DNA of 33,853 nt. Origin: a virus. The DNA is taken from positions 1 through 33,853 of the IMG/VR virus record IMGVR_UViG_3300030103_001499; one strand, given 5' to 3'. This document shows, one piece after another, positions 1-7,761 of the stretch. The position numbers and the translations under genes are program-made. Position 1 is the stretch's first letter. Each line of letters starts with the position of its first letter. Below the pieces are notes generated by a model, which had not been told where the DNA came from, did no database searches, and saw nothing but the letters and a program-made list of their open reading frames with translations.

Positions 1-420
1 GCACCCTCTACAGACAACGATGGAGATGCTCTTCAGACAGGAACTCTTTATTTTAATACTACCACAAACTCTATGCAGGTTTATGGTTCTGGTGGATTCC
101 AAGCAGCAGGTTCATCTGTAAACGGAACTTCATCAAGACAAACTTATACAGCCACAAGTGGACAGACTACATTTAACATAACCTATGACGCAGGTTTTGT
201 AGACGTTTATCTTAACGGTGTAAAACTATTAGCAGGTACAGACTTTACTGCTACGTCAGGTACAGCAATTGTACTGGCATCGGGTGCAACAACAGGAGAT
301 ATTGTAGACATTGTAGCTTACGGTACTTTCTCACTGTCAACCCATTATACAAAAACTGAAAGTGATGCTCGTTTTGCCCCAATAGACGATCCCATTGCTT
401 TTGCTATTGCGTTAGGATAA
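1..420 (+). CDS. Tail fibre / structural protein, C-terminal part (5' end outside window)
   Basis: The reading frame is open from base 1 and runs through the first ATG (73) without a stop, so the gene begins left of the window and 73 is not its start. The in-frame codons before 73 encode GDALQTGTLYFNTTTNSMQVY, and the segment continues into a G/S/T-rich beta-type sequence. LYFNTTTNxMxVY is a motif I know from marine phage fibre and receptor-binding proteins. A hydrophobic beta segment follows (FVDVYLNGVKLLAGTDFT), then the end HYTKTESDARFAP, which resembles phage fibre trimerisation tails. The next structural gene starts 10 bases after the stop. The role as a virion fibre component is inferred from these motifs and from the four further structural genes downstream. 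Confidence 0.8.
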   Translation, partial: APSTDNDGDALQTGTLYFNTTTNSMQVYGSGGFQAAGSSVNGTSSRQTYTATSGQTTFNITYDAGFVDVYLNGVKLLAGTDFTATSGTAIVLASGATTGDIVDIVAYGTFSLSTHYTKTESDARFAPIDDPIAFAIALG

Positions 421-430
421 GGATTCAAAA

Positions 431-763
431 ATGGCTAACACTTTTAAGAACGCAGTTAGTTCAGCAATAGGCACATCCCAGACAAGTGTTTATACTGTAC
501 CTTCTGCAACAACAACAACAGTTATAGGTATGACTGTTGCAAACATACACTCATCTGCTATTACAGTAGATGTAGTTGTAACAGATAGCTCTGCTTCTGC
601 TAGTGTATTTGTAGTAAAGGCAGCTACTATTCCAGTAGGAGGAGCATTAGTTCCGATAGGCGGTGATCAGAAGGTAGTACTAGAGACTACTGACATATTA
701 AAGGTTACAAGTAATACAGCTTCAAGTGCAGACGTTATAGTCTCTGTACTAGAGCAGACGTAA
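431..763 (+). CDS. Small virion structural protein (hypothetical)
   Basis: This 110-residue protein is rich in T, S, V and A and has no charged clusters, as expected of a small all-beta virion protein. The start is supported by AAGGATTCAAAA just before the ATG. It lies between two fibre genes in the same operon, with gaps of 10 and 12 bases. It resembles short beta-sandwich proteins found beside tail fibres in marine phages, which are usually annotated only as virion structural proteins. I recognise no catalytic residues, signal peptide or membrane segment. A head-tail decoration or fibre-adaptor role is a guess from position. Confidence 0.75.
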   Translation: MANTFKNAVSSAIGTSQTSVYTVPSATTTTVIGMTVANIHSSAITVDVVVTDSSASASVFVVKAATIPVGGALVPIGGDQKVVLETTDILKVTSNTASSADVIVSVLEQT

Positions 764-775
764 GGGAGAGAATAG

Positions 776-1978
776 ATGCCATATATAGGAAATCAACCTG
801 CACCAAGTAATGTTGGTAGTGACAGCATCACAGATGGTTCTATAGTTAATGCTGATATTAACGCAAGTGCAGCTATTGCTATAAGTAAACTTGACGGTGT
901 TACATCAACTAATACAGAGTTAAACTTACTTGACGGTGTAACAGCATCGACTGCTGAACTAAATTATGTTGATGGTGTAACATCTGCAATACAAACTCAG
1001 ATAGATGCTAAACAACCTTACGCAACAATTGCAGTTACTGTAGTTAACTCTGGTGGTAATAAGTATGCTCTTGACGGAACAATACAACAACTAGCTTTAC
1101 TAACACCCTCAGTAACATACAGATTTGATCAATCAGATAGCAGTAACTCAGGACACCCATTACGACTAAGTACAACTTCAAACGGTAGTCATGGTGGTGG
1201 TAGTGCATTTACTACAGGTGTAACAGCAGTAGGTACTCCAGGTTCTGCAGGAGCTTATACAGAAGTTAAACTAGAACAAGATGCTCCAGATACGTTATAT
1301 TACTATTGTACAAATCACAGTGGTATGGGTGGAGAGATTGACGTAAGAGCTACCGTTTCTAGTCTAAGTGATCTTAGTGTAACTGCCACAGCATCTGAAT
1401 TAAATATTATGGATGGTGTAACAGCTACTACTGCTGAACTTAATATACTTGATGGTGTTACATCTACTGCTGCTGAATTAAACATACTTGATGGTGTCAC
1501 CTCTACAGCCGCAGAGTTAAATATTCTTGACGGTGTAACAGCAACAACTTCTGAGTTAAATTATCTAGACATTACAACACTAGGATTAACAGCAGCATCT
1601 AAAGCTGTAACAGCAGATGCTAATGGTGTTGTAAGTTTTGATAACGGTACAATAGAAGAGTCTACAACTATAACATCAAGTTCAAATGCAGCTACAATTA
1701 ACCTAAGAGATGGTAATGTATTTGAGCATGATCTAACTGAAAATGTTACGTATACATTTAGCAATCCTGCAGCGTCAGGACGTGCCTCAGCATTTATATT
1801 AAAAGTTATTCAAGACTCGTCAGCTAGAACAATAACATGGCCTGGAAGTGTAGACTGGGCATCAGCAACTGCACCTACTCTAACATCAACAAACAATGGT
1901 GTAGACGTTTTTGGTTTTCTTACTATTGATGGTGGAACTACGTACTATGGGTTTACTTTAGGCCAAGCATTAGGATAA
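776..1978 (+). CDS. Tail fibre with ELNxLDGVT repeats and a cupredoxin-like domain
   Basis: This 400-residue fibre starts after the Shine-Dalgarno AGGGAGAGAATAG. Residues about 35-75 carry three copies of a short LDGVT/VDGVT repeat, and residues about 205-265 carry five more (ELNIMDGVT, ELNILDGVT and so on). These repeats are typical of trimeric phage fibre shafts. Between them, residues about 84-190 read like a cupredoxin fold. There are beta strands, SGHPLRL with His127, and then YYYCTNHSGMGG with Cys178, His181 and Met184 spaced like the ligand loop of type-1 copper proteins. The C-terminal 130 residues (NLRDGNVFEHDLTENVTYTF, then WPGSVDWASATAPTL) match a beta domain common in marine phage fibres. 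It probably acts in host recognition. Copper binding is inference only. Confidence 0.85.
   Translation: MPYIGNQPAPSNVGSDSITDGSIVNADINASAAIAISKLDGVTSTNTELNLLDGVTASTAELNYVDGVTSAIQTQIDAKQPYATIAVTVVNSGGNKYALDGTIQQLALLTPSVTYRFDQSDSSNSGHPLRLSTTSNGSHGGGSAFTTGVTAVGTPGSAGAYTEVKLEQDAPDTLYYYCTNHSGMGGEIDVRATVSSLSDLSVTATASELNIMDGVTATTAELNILDGVTSTAAELNILDGVTSTAAELNILDGVTATTSELNYLDITTLGLTAASKAVTADANGVVSFDNGTIEESTTITSSSNAATINLRDGNVFEHDLTENVTYTFSNPAASGRASAFILKVIQDSSARTITWPGSVDWASATAPTLTSTNNGVDVFGFLTIDGGTTYYGFTLGQALG
1381..1572 (+). repeat. In-frame ELNxLDGVT shaft repeats
   Basis: Four and a half consecutive copies of a roughly 13-codon unit (T-A-A-E-L-N-I-L-D-G-V-T-S) lie here. The protein units are nearly identical, but their codons differ: CTTAATATACTT, TTAAACATACTT and TTAAATATTCTT. 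This is therefore a protein-level repeat rather than a fresh DNA duplication. Confidence 0.85.
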
Positions 1979-1982
1979 TAAT

Positions 1983-4553
1983 ATGACAGCTTCTAAATTA
2001 GTTTTAAACGCATCCTCTGGCGTAGGCGGTGCAGGTCTTGATGTAAATGAAGTGTTTAATACTTATTTGTATACTGGGTATGGAACATCTGAAACTAGTG
2101 TTGTAGATAGTGGTATTGCATTAGGTAATCTTAATGATGGAGGATCTGTTTATTTTCCTCCTTCATCAGGAGATAGTATTGACGTTACTGCTAGTGGTGA
2201 TTTTTTATTTGATGGTGATTTTACTATTGAGTTCTTTTATCATGCAAATTTAAACGCTACATGGAATGATGTATTTGGTTTTGGAGCAAGTACATCTTAT
2301 TATTTAGAAGTAGGTAGCAATGGTAATATTTCTACAGGCGATTTTGGATCTAGTTTAGCTACTGGCAATGGTGTAGTAGATAATAATTCTTGGAATCACA
2401 TTGCTATTGTTAGAAGTGGTTCTGATACACATATTTATTGTAATGGTAATAAAGAAGATTCATCAACACAATCAGGTAATATTGGTAGTGATTCAAATTA
2501 CATAAGAATAGGTAACTCAGGTGAAAATTTTACTGGTTATCTAAGTAACTTTAGAATTGTAAAAGGTACGGCTGTTTATTCTGGTAGTACTTACACAGTT
2601 CCAACATCTCAACTTACAGCAATTACAAATACAAAATTATTATTATTTCAAGGTGATACACCTTTTGTAGATAATTCTGGAACAAATAAAACAATAACTA
2701 TAAACGGAACAGTAGATGTTCCAAACGCATCAGGCTTTGGCCCATTTACTAGTTCGGAATCAGGAGAAGGTGGTTTAGTTTGGATTAAACCAAGAAGTAG
2801 TGGTGGTCATTTTTTAGTAGACTCAATACAAGGGGGTTTACATATATTACAATCACACACACAGGGAGGGGTAGCTAATTACCTTGGAAACGCAAAATTT
2901 AATTCAAAAGGATTTTCTGCTACTACAAACATAAACGATGCAAAAGATTATTGTGTTTGGACATTTCGCCAAGCCCCTAAGTTTTTTGATATTGTAACGT
3001 ATACTGGAAATGGAGCAACACGAACAATAAACCATGACTTAGGTTCTGATGTAGGTATGCTTATGGTTAAGAGAACAGATGCAAACGCACCTTGGGCTAT
3101 TTGGCATAGACAGTTAAATGGGGGAACAAACTCAGGTCAATATTATCTGCAACTGAATACCTCAAATGCTCAAGCTTCATCTTCTCCTTATTGGAATAAT
3201 ACCGCCCCCACTTCTACAGGATTTACTGTATCCTCTGATGGTCATGTTAATGGAGATGGGCAAAGTTATGTGGCATATTTATTTGCACACAATAATAGTG
3301 ACGGTAATTTTGGACCTAATGGTAATGAAGATATTATTAAGTGTGGGGGTTTTACAACAGACTCAAACGGAAATGCTACTGTAAACCTTGGGTTCGAGCC
3401 TCAATTTTTAATTGAAAAACAGTATAGTGGTACAAGAGATTGGCGTATGTACGATATTATGCGTGGTTGGACTGCACAACTAGGCACTGATACCAATCCA
3501 ACAAACAAAGGTTATTGGTTGGAGCCAAACACAACTGATGCAGGATTAAACTGGACAGGTTCTTCACAGTTGTTGTCAAATGGTTTTAAAATAAGCGGTC
3601 AAACAGCTAATGCTGACTACATATACATGGCAATTAGACGTGGTTCACTTTCAGAGCCTACTAGTGCAACTGATGTTTTTGATCTTACATTAGGTTTAAA
3701 CTCAAGTAATAATACCAAAACATTTAATAGCAGTTTTCCAGTAGACATGCACATCTACAATAGCAGAGGTGGGTCACATTCTTATGTTTTTGATAGAGTG
3801 CGTGGTAATAGTCGAATGATTAAAACTGATGCTACTACTGGAGAAACGGAGCAATTGTATAATGATCAACTTGATCATATGGATGGTATGTATACTACAA
3901 CTGGTTATGATTATCGTACTTGGATGGGTTGGCATTGGAAAAGAGCACGTGGTTATTTTGATATAGTTGGTTACGAAGGTACAGGAAGCGCAAGAACTCA
4001 AACCCATAACCTTAATGCTATACCTGAAATGATGTGGGTAAAAGGCAGAAGCAATTCAGATAATTGGTCTGTTTATCATAAAGACCTTAGTGCAGGAAAA
4101 CACTTGCAGTTAAATGATGCTGCTGGTGCAGGTACAAACTCAAATATGTTTACAACTACTGCACCTACTTCATCAGTTTTTTCAATTGGTAGTGATGGTG
4201 CTGTTAATGGTTCAGGTCATCACTACGTAGCCTATCTTTTTGCTACATTAGCAGGTGTGTCTAAGGTAGGAAGCTATACTGGAAACGGAAGTTCTCAAAA
4301 CATAGAATGTGGTTTTTCATCAGGGGCTAGATTTATTTTAATAAAGCGATATGATTCAGCAGATGATTTTTATGTCTTTGATAGTGTAAGAGGTATTGTT
4401 GCAGGTGATGATGCTCGTATTTCTTTTAATGTTGCTCAGACTGAAGGGTCAGCAGATAGAGTTGATCCCTATAGTGGTGGTTTTGCTGTAACTTCATCAA
4501 ACGGTCAGACAAACGCTAGTGGTGGAACATATATTTTTTACGCTATTGCTTAA
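1983..4553 (+). CDS. Large tail-associated adhesin: LamG domain plus tandem phage repeat domains
   Basis: The protein has 856 residues. Residues about 50-230 form a LamG/concanavalin-like domain, with GGSVYFPPSSGDSIDV, FTIEFFYHANL, NNSWNHIAIVRSGSDTHIY and GYLSNFRIVKGTAVY as its usual strand landmarks. From about residue 255 to the end there are roughly six related beta modules. Each contains phrases such as FDIVTYTGNG, WAIWHR or FYVFDSVRG, then a GFTVSSDGxVNGxGxxYVAYLFA closing strand. Modules of this kind are found in marine phage tail proteins (DUF7483-like, from memory). The likely role is binding of host surface glycans. Its AGGA ribosome site overlaps the end of the preceding fibre gene, so the two are probably co-translated. 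No enzymatic motif was seen. Confidence 0.85.
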   Translation: MTASKLVLNASSGVGGAGLDVNEVFNTYLYTGYGTSETSVVDSGIALGNLNDGGSVYFPPSSGDSIDVTASGDFLFDGDFTIEFFYHANLNATWNDVFGFGASTSYYLEVGSNGNISTGDFGSSLATGNGVVDNNSWNHIAIVRSGSDTHIYCNGNKEDSSTQSGNIGSDSNYIRIGNSGENFTGYLSNFRIVKGTAVYSGSTYTVPTSQLTAITNTKLLLFQGDTPFVDNSGTNKTITINGTVDVPNASGFGPFTSSESGEGGLVWIKPRSSGGHFLVDSIQGGLHILQSHTQGGVANYLGNAKFNSKGFSATTNINDAKDYCVWTFRQAPKFFDIVTYTGNGATRTINHDLGSDVGMLMVKRTDANAPWAIWHRQLNGGTNSGQYYLQLNTSNAQASSSPYWNNTAPTSTGFTVSSDGHVNGDGQSYVAYLFAHNNSDGNFGPNGNEDIIKCGGFTTDSNGNATVNLGFEPQFLIEKQYSGTRDWRMYDIMRGWTAQLGTDTNPTNKGYWLEPNTTDAGLNWTGSSQLLSNGFKISGQTANADYIYMAIRRGSLSEPTSATDVFDLTLGLNSSNNTKTFNSSFPVDMHIYNSRGGSHSYVFDRVRGNSRMIKTDATTGETEQLYNDQLDHMDGMYTTTGYDYRTWMGWHWKRARGYFDIVGYEGTGSARTQTHNLNAIPEMMWVKGRSNSDNWSVYHKDLSAGKHLQLNDAAGAGTNSNMFTTTAPTSSVFSIGSDGAVNGSGHHYVAYLFATLAGVSKVGSYTGNGSSQNIECGFSSGARFILIKRYDSADDFYVFDSVRGIVAGDDARISFNVAQTEGSADRVDPYSGGFAVTSSNGQTNASGGTYIFYAIA

Positions 4554-4564
4554 TCAAACTCATA

Positions 4565-4573
4565 AGAAAGGAT
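4565..4573 (+). promoter_or_regulatory. Extended Shine-Dalgarno AGAAAGGAT
   Basis: AGAAAGGAT sits 7 bases before the ATG at 4581. The same 9-mer occurs before minus-strand genes at 26134, 29294, 30295 and 31864. It is complementary to UCCUUUCU, the 16S 3' end of many Alphaproteobacteria and Firmicutes but not of enterics. Confidence 0.75.
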
Positions 4574-4580
4574 CAATCAA

Positions 4581-5081
4581 ATGAGTGAATATAGAGAAAG
4601 AAAAACAGGTGAAGTTAAAACACAAGGCGAATGGAGAGCAGTCTTTAAAAATATGTCTCTTCCAAAAGTATGGAACAGTAATGTCTGTGACGCAATGAAC
4701 ATAGACCCAGTACTGGCATCTCCTGCTGCTACAACAACAGCATATCAAGTCAGTGTGCGTGATGGTGTAGAAAAAGACAGCAAAGGTAACTGGGTTGAAA
4801 AGTATGTAGCTAAAGATATGTTTGCTGATACGACTGACGAAGATGGCAAGAAAACTACCAAAGCAGAACACGAAGCTGCGTACCAAACTACACTAGATGC
4901 GGATACTGCAGCAAGTCATCGTAGTACACGTAACAACAAACTTGCAGAGACAGATTGGACAGCTATGTCGGATGTCACTATGGCAGATAATATGAAAACC
5001 TACAGACAGGCTTTACGTGATTTGCCAACGCATAAGAACTGGCCTAATTTAGAAGATGCTGACTGGCCTACAAAGCCGTAA
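4581..5081 (+). CDS. Tail assembly chaperone-like / fibre-associated protein
   Basis: This 166-residue protein has a typical C-terminal signature. It reads HRSTRNNKLAETDWTAMSD, then YRQALRDLP, PNLEDADWPTKP at the end. The pattern R..RN.LL..TDWT...D....YRQALRDLP...WP..P is that of the phage tail assembly chaperone / DUF4376-type C-terminal domain found next to tail fibre genes in many phages. The N-terminal half is polar and unassigned. The protein may help a neighbouring fibre to fold or attach. Its place between two fibre genes fits. The start is set by an AGAAAGGAT ribosome site. Confidence 0.8.
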   Translation: MSEYRERKTGEVKTQGEWRAVFKNMSLPKVWNSNVCDAMNIDPVLASPAATTTAYQVSVRDGVEKDSKGNWVEKYVAKDMFADTTDEDGKKTTKAEHEAAYQTTLDADTAASHRSTRNNKLAETDWTAMSDVTMADNMKTYRQALRDLPTHKNWPNLEDADWPTKP

Positions 5082-5100
5082 TAAATAGAGGATAGACAAC

Positions 5101-7497
5101 ATGGGTAAACCTAGAGATTTAGCAAACGTAGTTGCTACTGGAAATATACTTGCTGACGGTGCAGTAGCTCCTGCTGAATTGACAGGTGTTACATCCACAG
5201 CAGCAGAGATAAACATACTAGATGGAGTAACAGCAACTGCAGCAGAGTTGAACTTACTTGATGGTGTAACTGCTACCACTGCAGAACTTAACCATGTTGA
5301 CGGTGTTACATCTAATGTGCAGACACAGATGGACACCAAAGCTCCTGTAGCTGATCCAACGTTTACTGGTACTGCTACTGCTCCTACTGTCAATGCCTCT
5401 ACAGCTTTACAGATAGGTGGTGTTGCTGTAACCGCTACGGCTGCAGAACTAAACAAGATGGACGGTGTAACAGTTAGTGCATCTGATATAAATACAGTAA
5501 CAGCAAAAGCTCCTACTGCATCTCCTACATTTACTGGCGATGTAACAATACCAGATAAGATTGTACATGATGGTGATACCAATACAGCTATACGATTTGC
5601 AGACGCTGATACAGTTACTGTAGAAACAGGTGGCACAGAACGTATGCGTATTGATGACTCAGGAAGAGTTAATGTAGCAGCAACAACAGGTAATGAAAAA
5701 CTTAATGTGGCAGGAGCATTAGGAGTTTCTGGTGCATCTGCTAATTTTAGTGGTGGTAACGAAAGAGCATTAGTTGATTTTACTGGAACATTGGCTAGAT
5801 TTGGTCATGTTAATGGTGCATCTGGTAGTGCAAAAGATGTTTCTATTTTATCAGGTGGCGGTGAAAAATTTAGGTTTGGCTCATCAGGTCAGCTTGGCAT
5901 TGGCGGTGCAACCTACGGTACATCAGGACAGGTTCTAACATCTGGTGGTGCAAGTGCTGCACCTAGTTGGGTTGACGCTAGTGGTGGTGGTTCTATAGGG
6001 CTTACTGCTTCAGGCTCTATTACAGCAGGTGATCCTGTTGGTATAAATTCTAGTGGAACAGTACAAAAACTTATCCCTCCTGCAAACAAAGTAAATATAT
6101 CAAGTGGCATGGATACAGGTAATAACAGTATGCACATTACTACCATATACATAGGCAGTAATAAAGTTTTATTCTTTTGGAAAGAAGAGAGTCATCAGTA
6201 TAGAGCACAAATAGGTACACTTAGCGGTAGTTCTATGTCTCTTGGAACTCTTTATACCGTTAATGATGATACAAGTTCTTCTTCTCCTTCTTATGGAAGG
6301 GCTGTATACGCCAGTAATACTGGACAAGTAATATTTTTCTACACATATGGTGGTAATTCTGACAGAGGTTATGCAAGGGCGGCTACTGTAAGTGGTACTA
6401 GTCTAAGTTTTGGAAGTGAAATCAATATTGGAAACAATAATGCTCTCTACATGGGTGCTATGGGGTGGGATGCTAGTGCACAGAGAGCAATTCTTGTATA
6501 CAGATATAACAATAAATGTACTTACTCCCTTGTAAGTGTTAGCGGCAATACTTTAACAGTGCAACAAGACCTTCAAGATGTTGGTGATGGATCAAATGTA
6601 ACAAATGGAACTCGAGTAGTTTACGACAGCACAGCACAAAAAACTATAGTGTTTTATCCTGATCCCTCAAATAACAAACTTAAAATTGTGTGTATGGATG
6701 TTGGAAGTAGCAGTGTAACTCAAGGAACTCAAGTTGCTAGATCAAGTGATAGATACTTTGGTGATCAAAGGCTTGGAGCAGCATTTGTCCCTGGAATTAA
6801 TAAAGTAGGATATGCTTATATTGTAAATGGCAGTAGTAGCGATGTGCCACATACAATTAGAGCAGGAACTATTACCCTTAGTGGCACGACTATTACAGTA
6901 AATGAAAATCAAGTATTAGATCATGATAACATAAATGATTACACTTATCTTGAATATAGTGTGGATAATAACGGAAAAGTCTTAATTACTTACGATGATA
7001 ATGATGGCTCTCTGGATGATAAAATAAGAGCAATTATAGGTTCTTATTCAGGCAACACTTTTTCTTCAGTAAAAGCAGACTTTACCTTAATTGAAGGTCT
7101 AATTCTTGCAGGTCCAATGAGCCAATGTTTTACCGATAGTACAAACAATAAATTTGTTCATTTTGCACATCAATCAACAGGACAAGCAGCAACTGATCGG
7201 GGATATGTAGCCAATGTTATAGGTGGTTTTGATGATTTAATTTCGTTTGATAACTGGATAGGTTTAGCCTCCCAAAGCGTTTCTGATGGAGCTTCAGTAG
7301 ATGTTACTGTGCAAGGCGGTTTAAACGAAAATCAAAGTAGTTTAGATGTTGGTCAAAAATATTATATCCAAGATGATGGTACAATTGGAACTACCTTAAA
7401 GGAAAATAGAGAAATTGGGATAGCAACTGCTGCAACTAAAGTGTTTTTAACAAACGGTAGTATACTAATAGGTCCAACAGGATATAATGCTAACTAA
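5101..7497 (+). CDS. Tail fibre / receptor-binding protein with shaft repeats and propeller-like repeats
   Basis: The protein has 798 residues and its ATG is preceded by AGAGGATAGACAAC. Residues about 25-75 and 112-125 carry ELNxLDGVT shaft repeats. Residues about 75-200 contain paired APTVNAST / APTASPTFTGDV units and a TGGTERMRIDDSGRV motif, which is common in fibres with autoproteolytic or collar domains. Residues about 320-690 hold six or so recurring units of about 55 residues. Each has a T-L-S-G-x-x-x-x-x-G strand followed by a strand ending in hydrophobic-Y, such as GQVIFFYTY, RAILVYRY and KTIVFYPD. This looks like a beta-propeller. The C-terminal part (VGQKYYIQDDGTIGTT, then EIGIATAATKVFL) is another known fibre-end motif. 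Host binding is the likely role. Confidence 0.85.
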   Translation: MGKPRDLANVVATGNILADGAVAPAELTGVTSTAAEINILDGVTATAAELNLLDGVTATTAELNHVDGVTSNVQTQMDTKAPVADPTFTGTATAPTVNASTALQIGGVAVTATAAELNKMDGVTVSASDINTVTAKAPTASPTFTGDVTIPDKIVHDGDTNTAIRFADADTVTVETGGTERMRIDDSGRVNVAATTGNEKLNVAGALGVSGASANFSGGNERALVDFTGTLARFGHVNGASGSAKDVSILSGGGEKFRFGSSGQLGIGGATYGTSGQVLTSGGASAAPSWVDASGGGSIGLTASGSITAGDPVGINSSGTVQKLIPPANKVNISSGMDTGNNSMHITTIYIGSNKVLFFWKEESHQYRAQIGTLSGSSMSLGTLYTVNDDTSSSSPSYGRAVYASNTGQVIFFYTYGGNSDRGYARAATVSGTSLSFGSEINIGNNNALYMGAMGWDASAQRAILVYRYNNKCTYSLVSVSGNTLTVQQDLQDVGDGSNVTNGTRVVYDSTAQKTIVFYPDPSNNKLKIVCMDVGSSSVTQGTQVARSSDRYFGDQRLGAAFVPGINKVGYAYIVNGSSSDVPHTIRAGTITLSGTTITVNENQVLDHDNINDYTYLEYSVDNNGKVLITYDDNDGSLDDKIRAIIGSYSGNTFSSVKADFTLIEGLILAGPMSQCFTDSTNNKFVHFAHQSTGQAATDRGYVANVIGGFDDLISFDNWIGLASQSVSDGASVDVTVQGGLNENQSSLDVGQKYYIQDDGTIGTTLKENREIGIATAATKVFLTNGSILIGPTGYNAN
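5188..5310 (+). repeat. In-frame ELNxLDGVT shaft repeats, second fibre
   Basis: Three consecutive units (AEINILDGVT, AELNLLDGVT, AELNHVDGVT) share the motif of the repeats at 1381-1572 in another gene. Codon choice again differs between copies. Confidence 0.8.
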
Positions 7498-7751
7498 TGA
7501 ACAACATTACACTCACAATAGAACAGATAGAAGAGATGCTAGACAAAGCAGCTAGGCGTGGTGCTAAAGAGGCACTACGTTCTATTGGGTTACTTGATGA
7601 TGACGCACAAAAAGATATTATAGAAATGAGAAGTTTACTAGAGGCGTGGCGTGACACACGTAAGTCTGTCTGGTCAACTGTAGTTAAAGTAACCACTGTC
7701 GCATTGCTGACATTTATTGCAGGTGCAGTGTGGATGACAATGGGTAAGTAA
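7497..7751 (+). CDS. Small one-span membrane protein (DUF6127-like, possible holin/spanin-type)
   Basis: This 84-residue protein starts inside the stop of the preceding fibre gene (TAATG). Residues 1-55 are a charged amphipathic helix (EEMLDKAARRGAKEALRSIGLLDDDAQKDIIEMRSLLEAWRD). Residues 61-80 form one hydrophobic span ending WMTMGK. The layout of a helical cytoplasmic part with LDDDxxxDIxEMRxLLExWR and a C-terminal span matches a small phage family that I recall as DUF6127, often found near lysis or tail genes. A lysis role such as holin or pinholin is possible, but no endolysin lies beside it. Treat the function as unknown. Confidence 0.7.
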   Translation: MNNITLTIEQIEEMLDKAARRGAKEALRSIGLLDDDAQKDIIEMRSLLEAWRDTRKSVWSTVVKVTTVALLTFIAGAVWMTMGK

Positions 7752-7761
7752 GGAATAGAGT

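Noticed and set aside
1381-1572. A CRISPR-like array
   Set aside because: The repeated units are in-frame codons for ELNxLDGVT with no constant DNA repeat and no unique spacers. The Cas4-like nuclease has no other Cas neighbour.
1315-1764. Minus-strand frames opposite the fibre repeats
   Set aside because: They are antisense shadows of the repeat codons. They have no ribosome site, show repetitive low-complexity composition, and lie opposite a strongly supported fibre gene.
4560-4886. A 108-residue minus-strand frame rich in Cys and Phe
   Set aside because: It lies wholly opposite the tail assembly chaperone-like gene, runs against the late block, and has no protein-like motif.
1-7497. A diversity-generating retroelement acting on the fibres
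   Set aside because: No reverse transcriptase frame was found and no template/variable repeat pair with A-specific changes was seen within the window.
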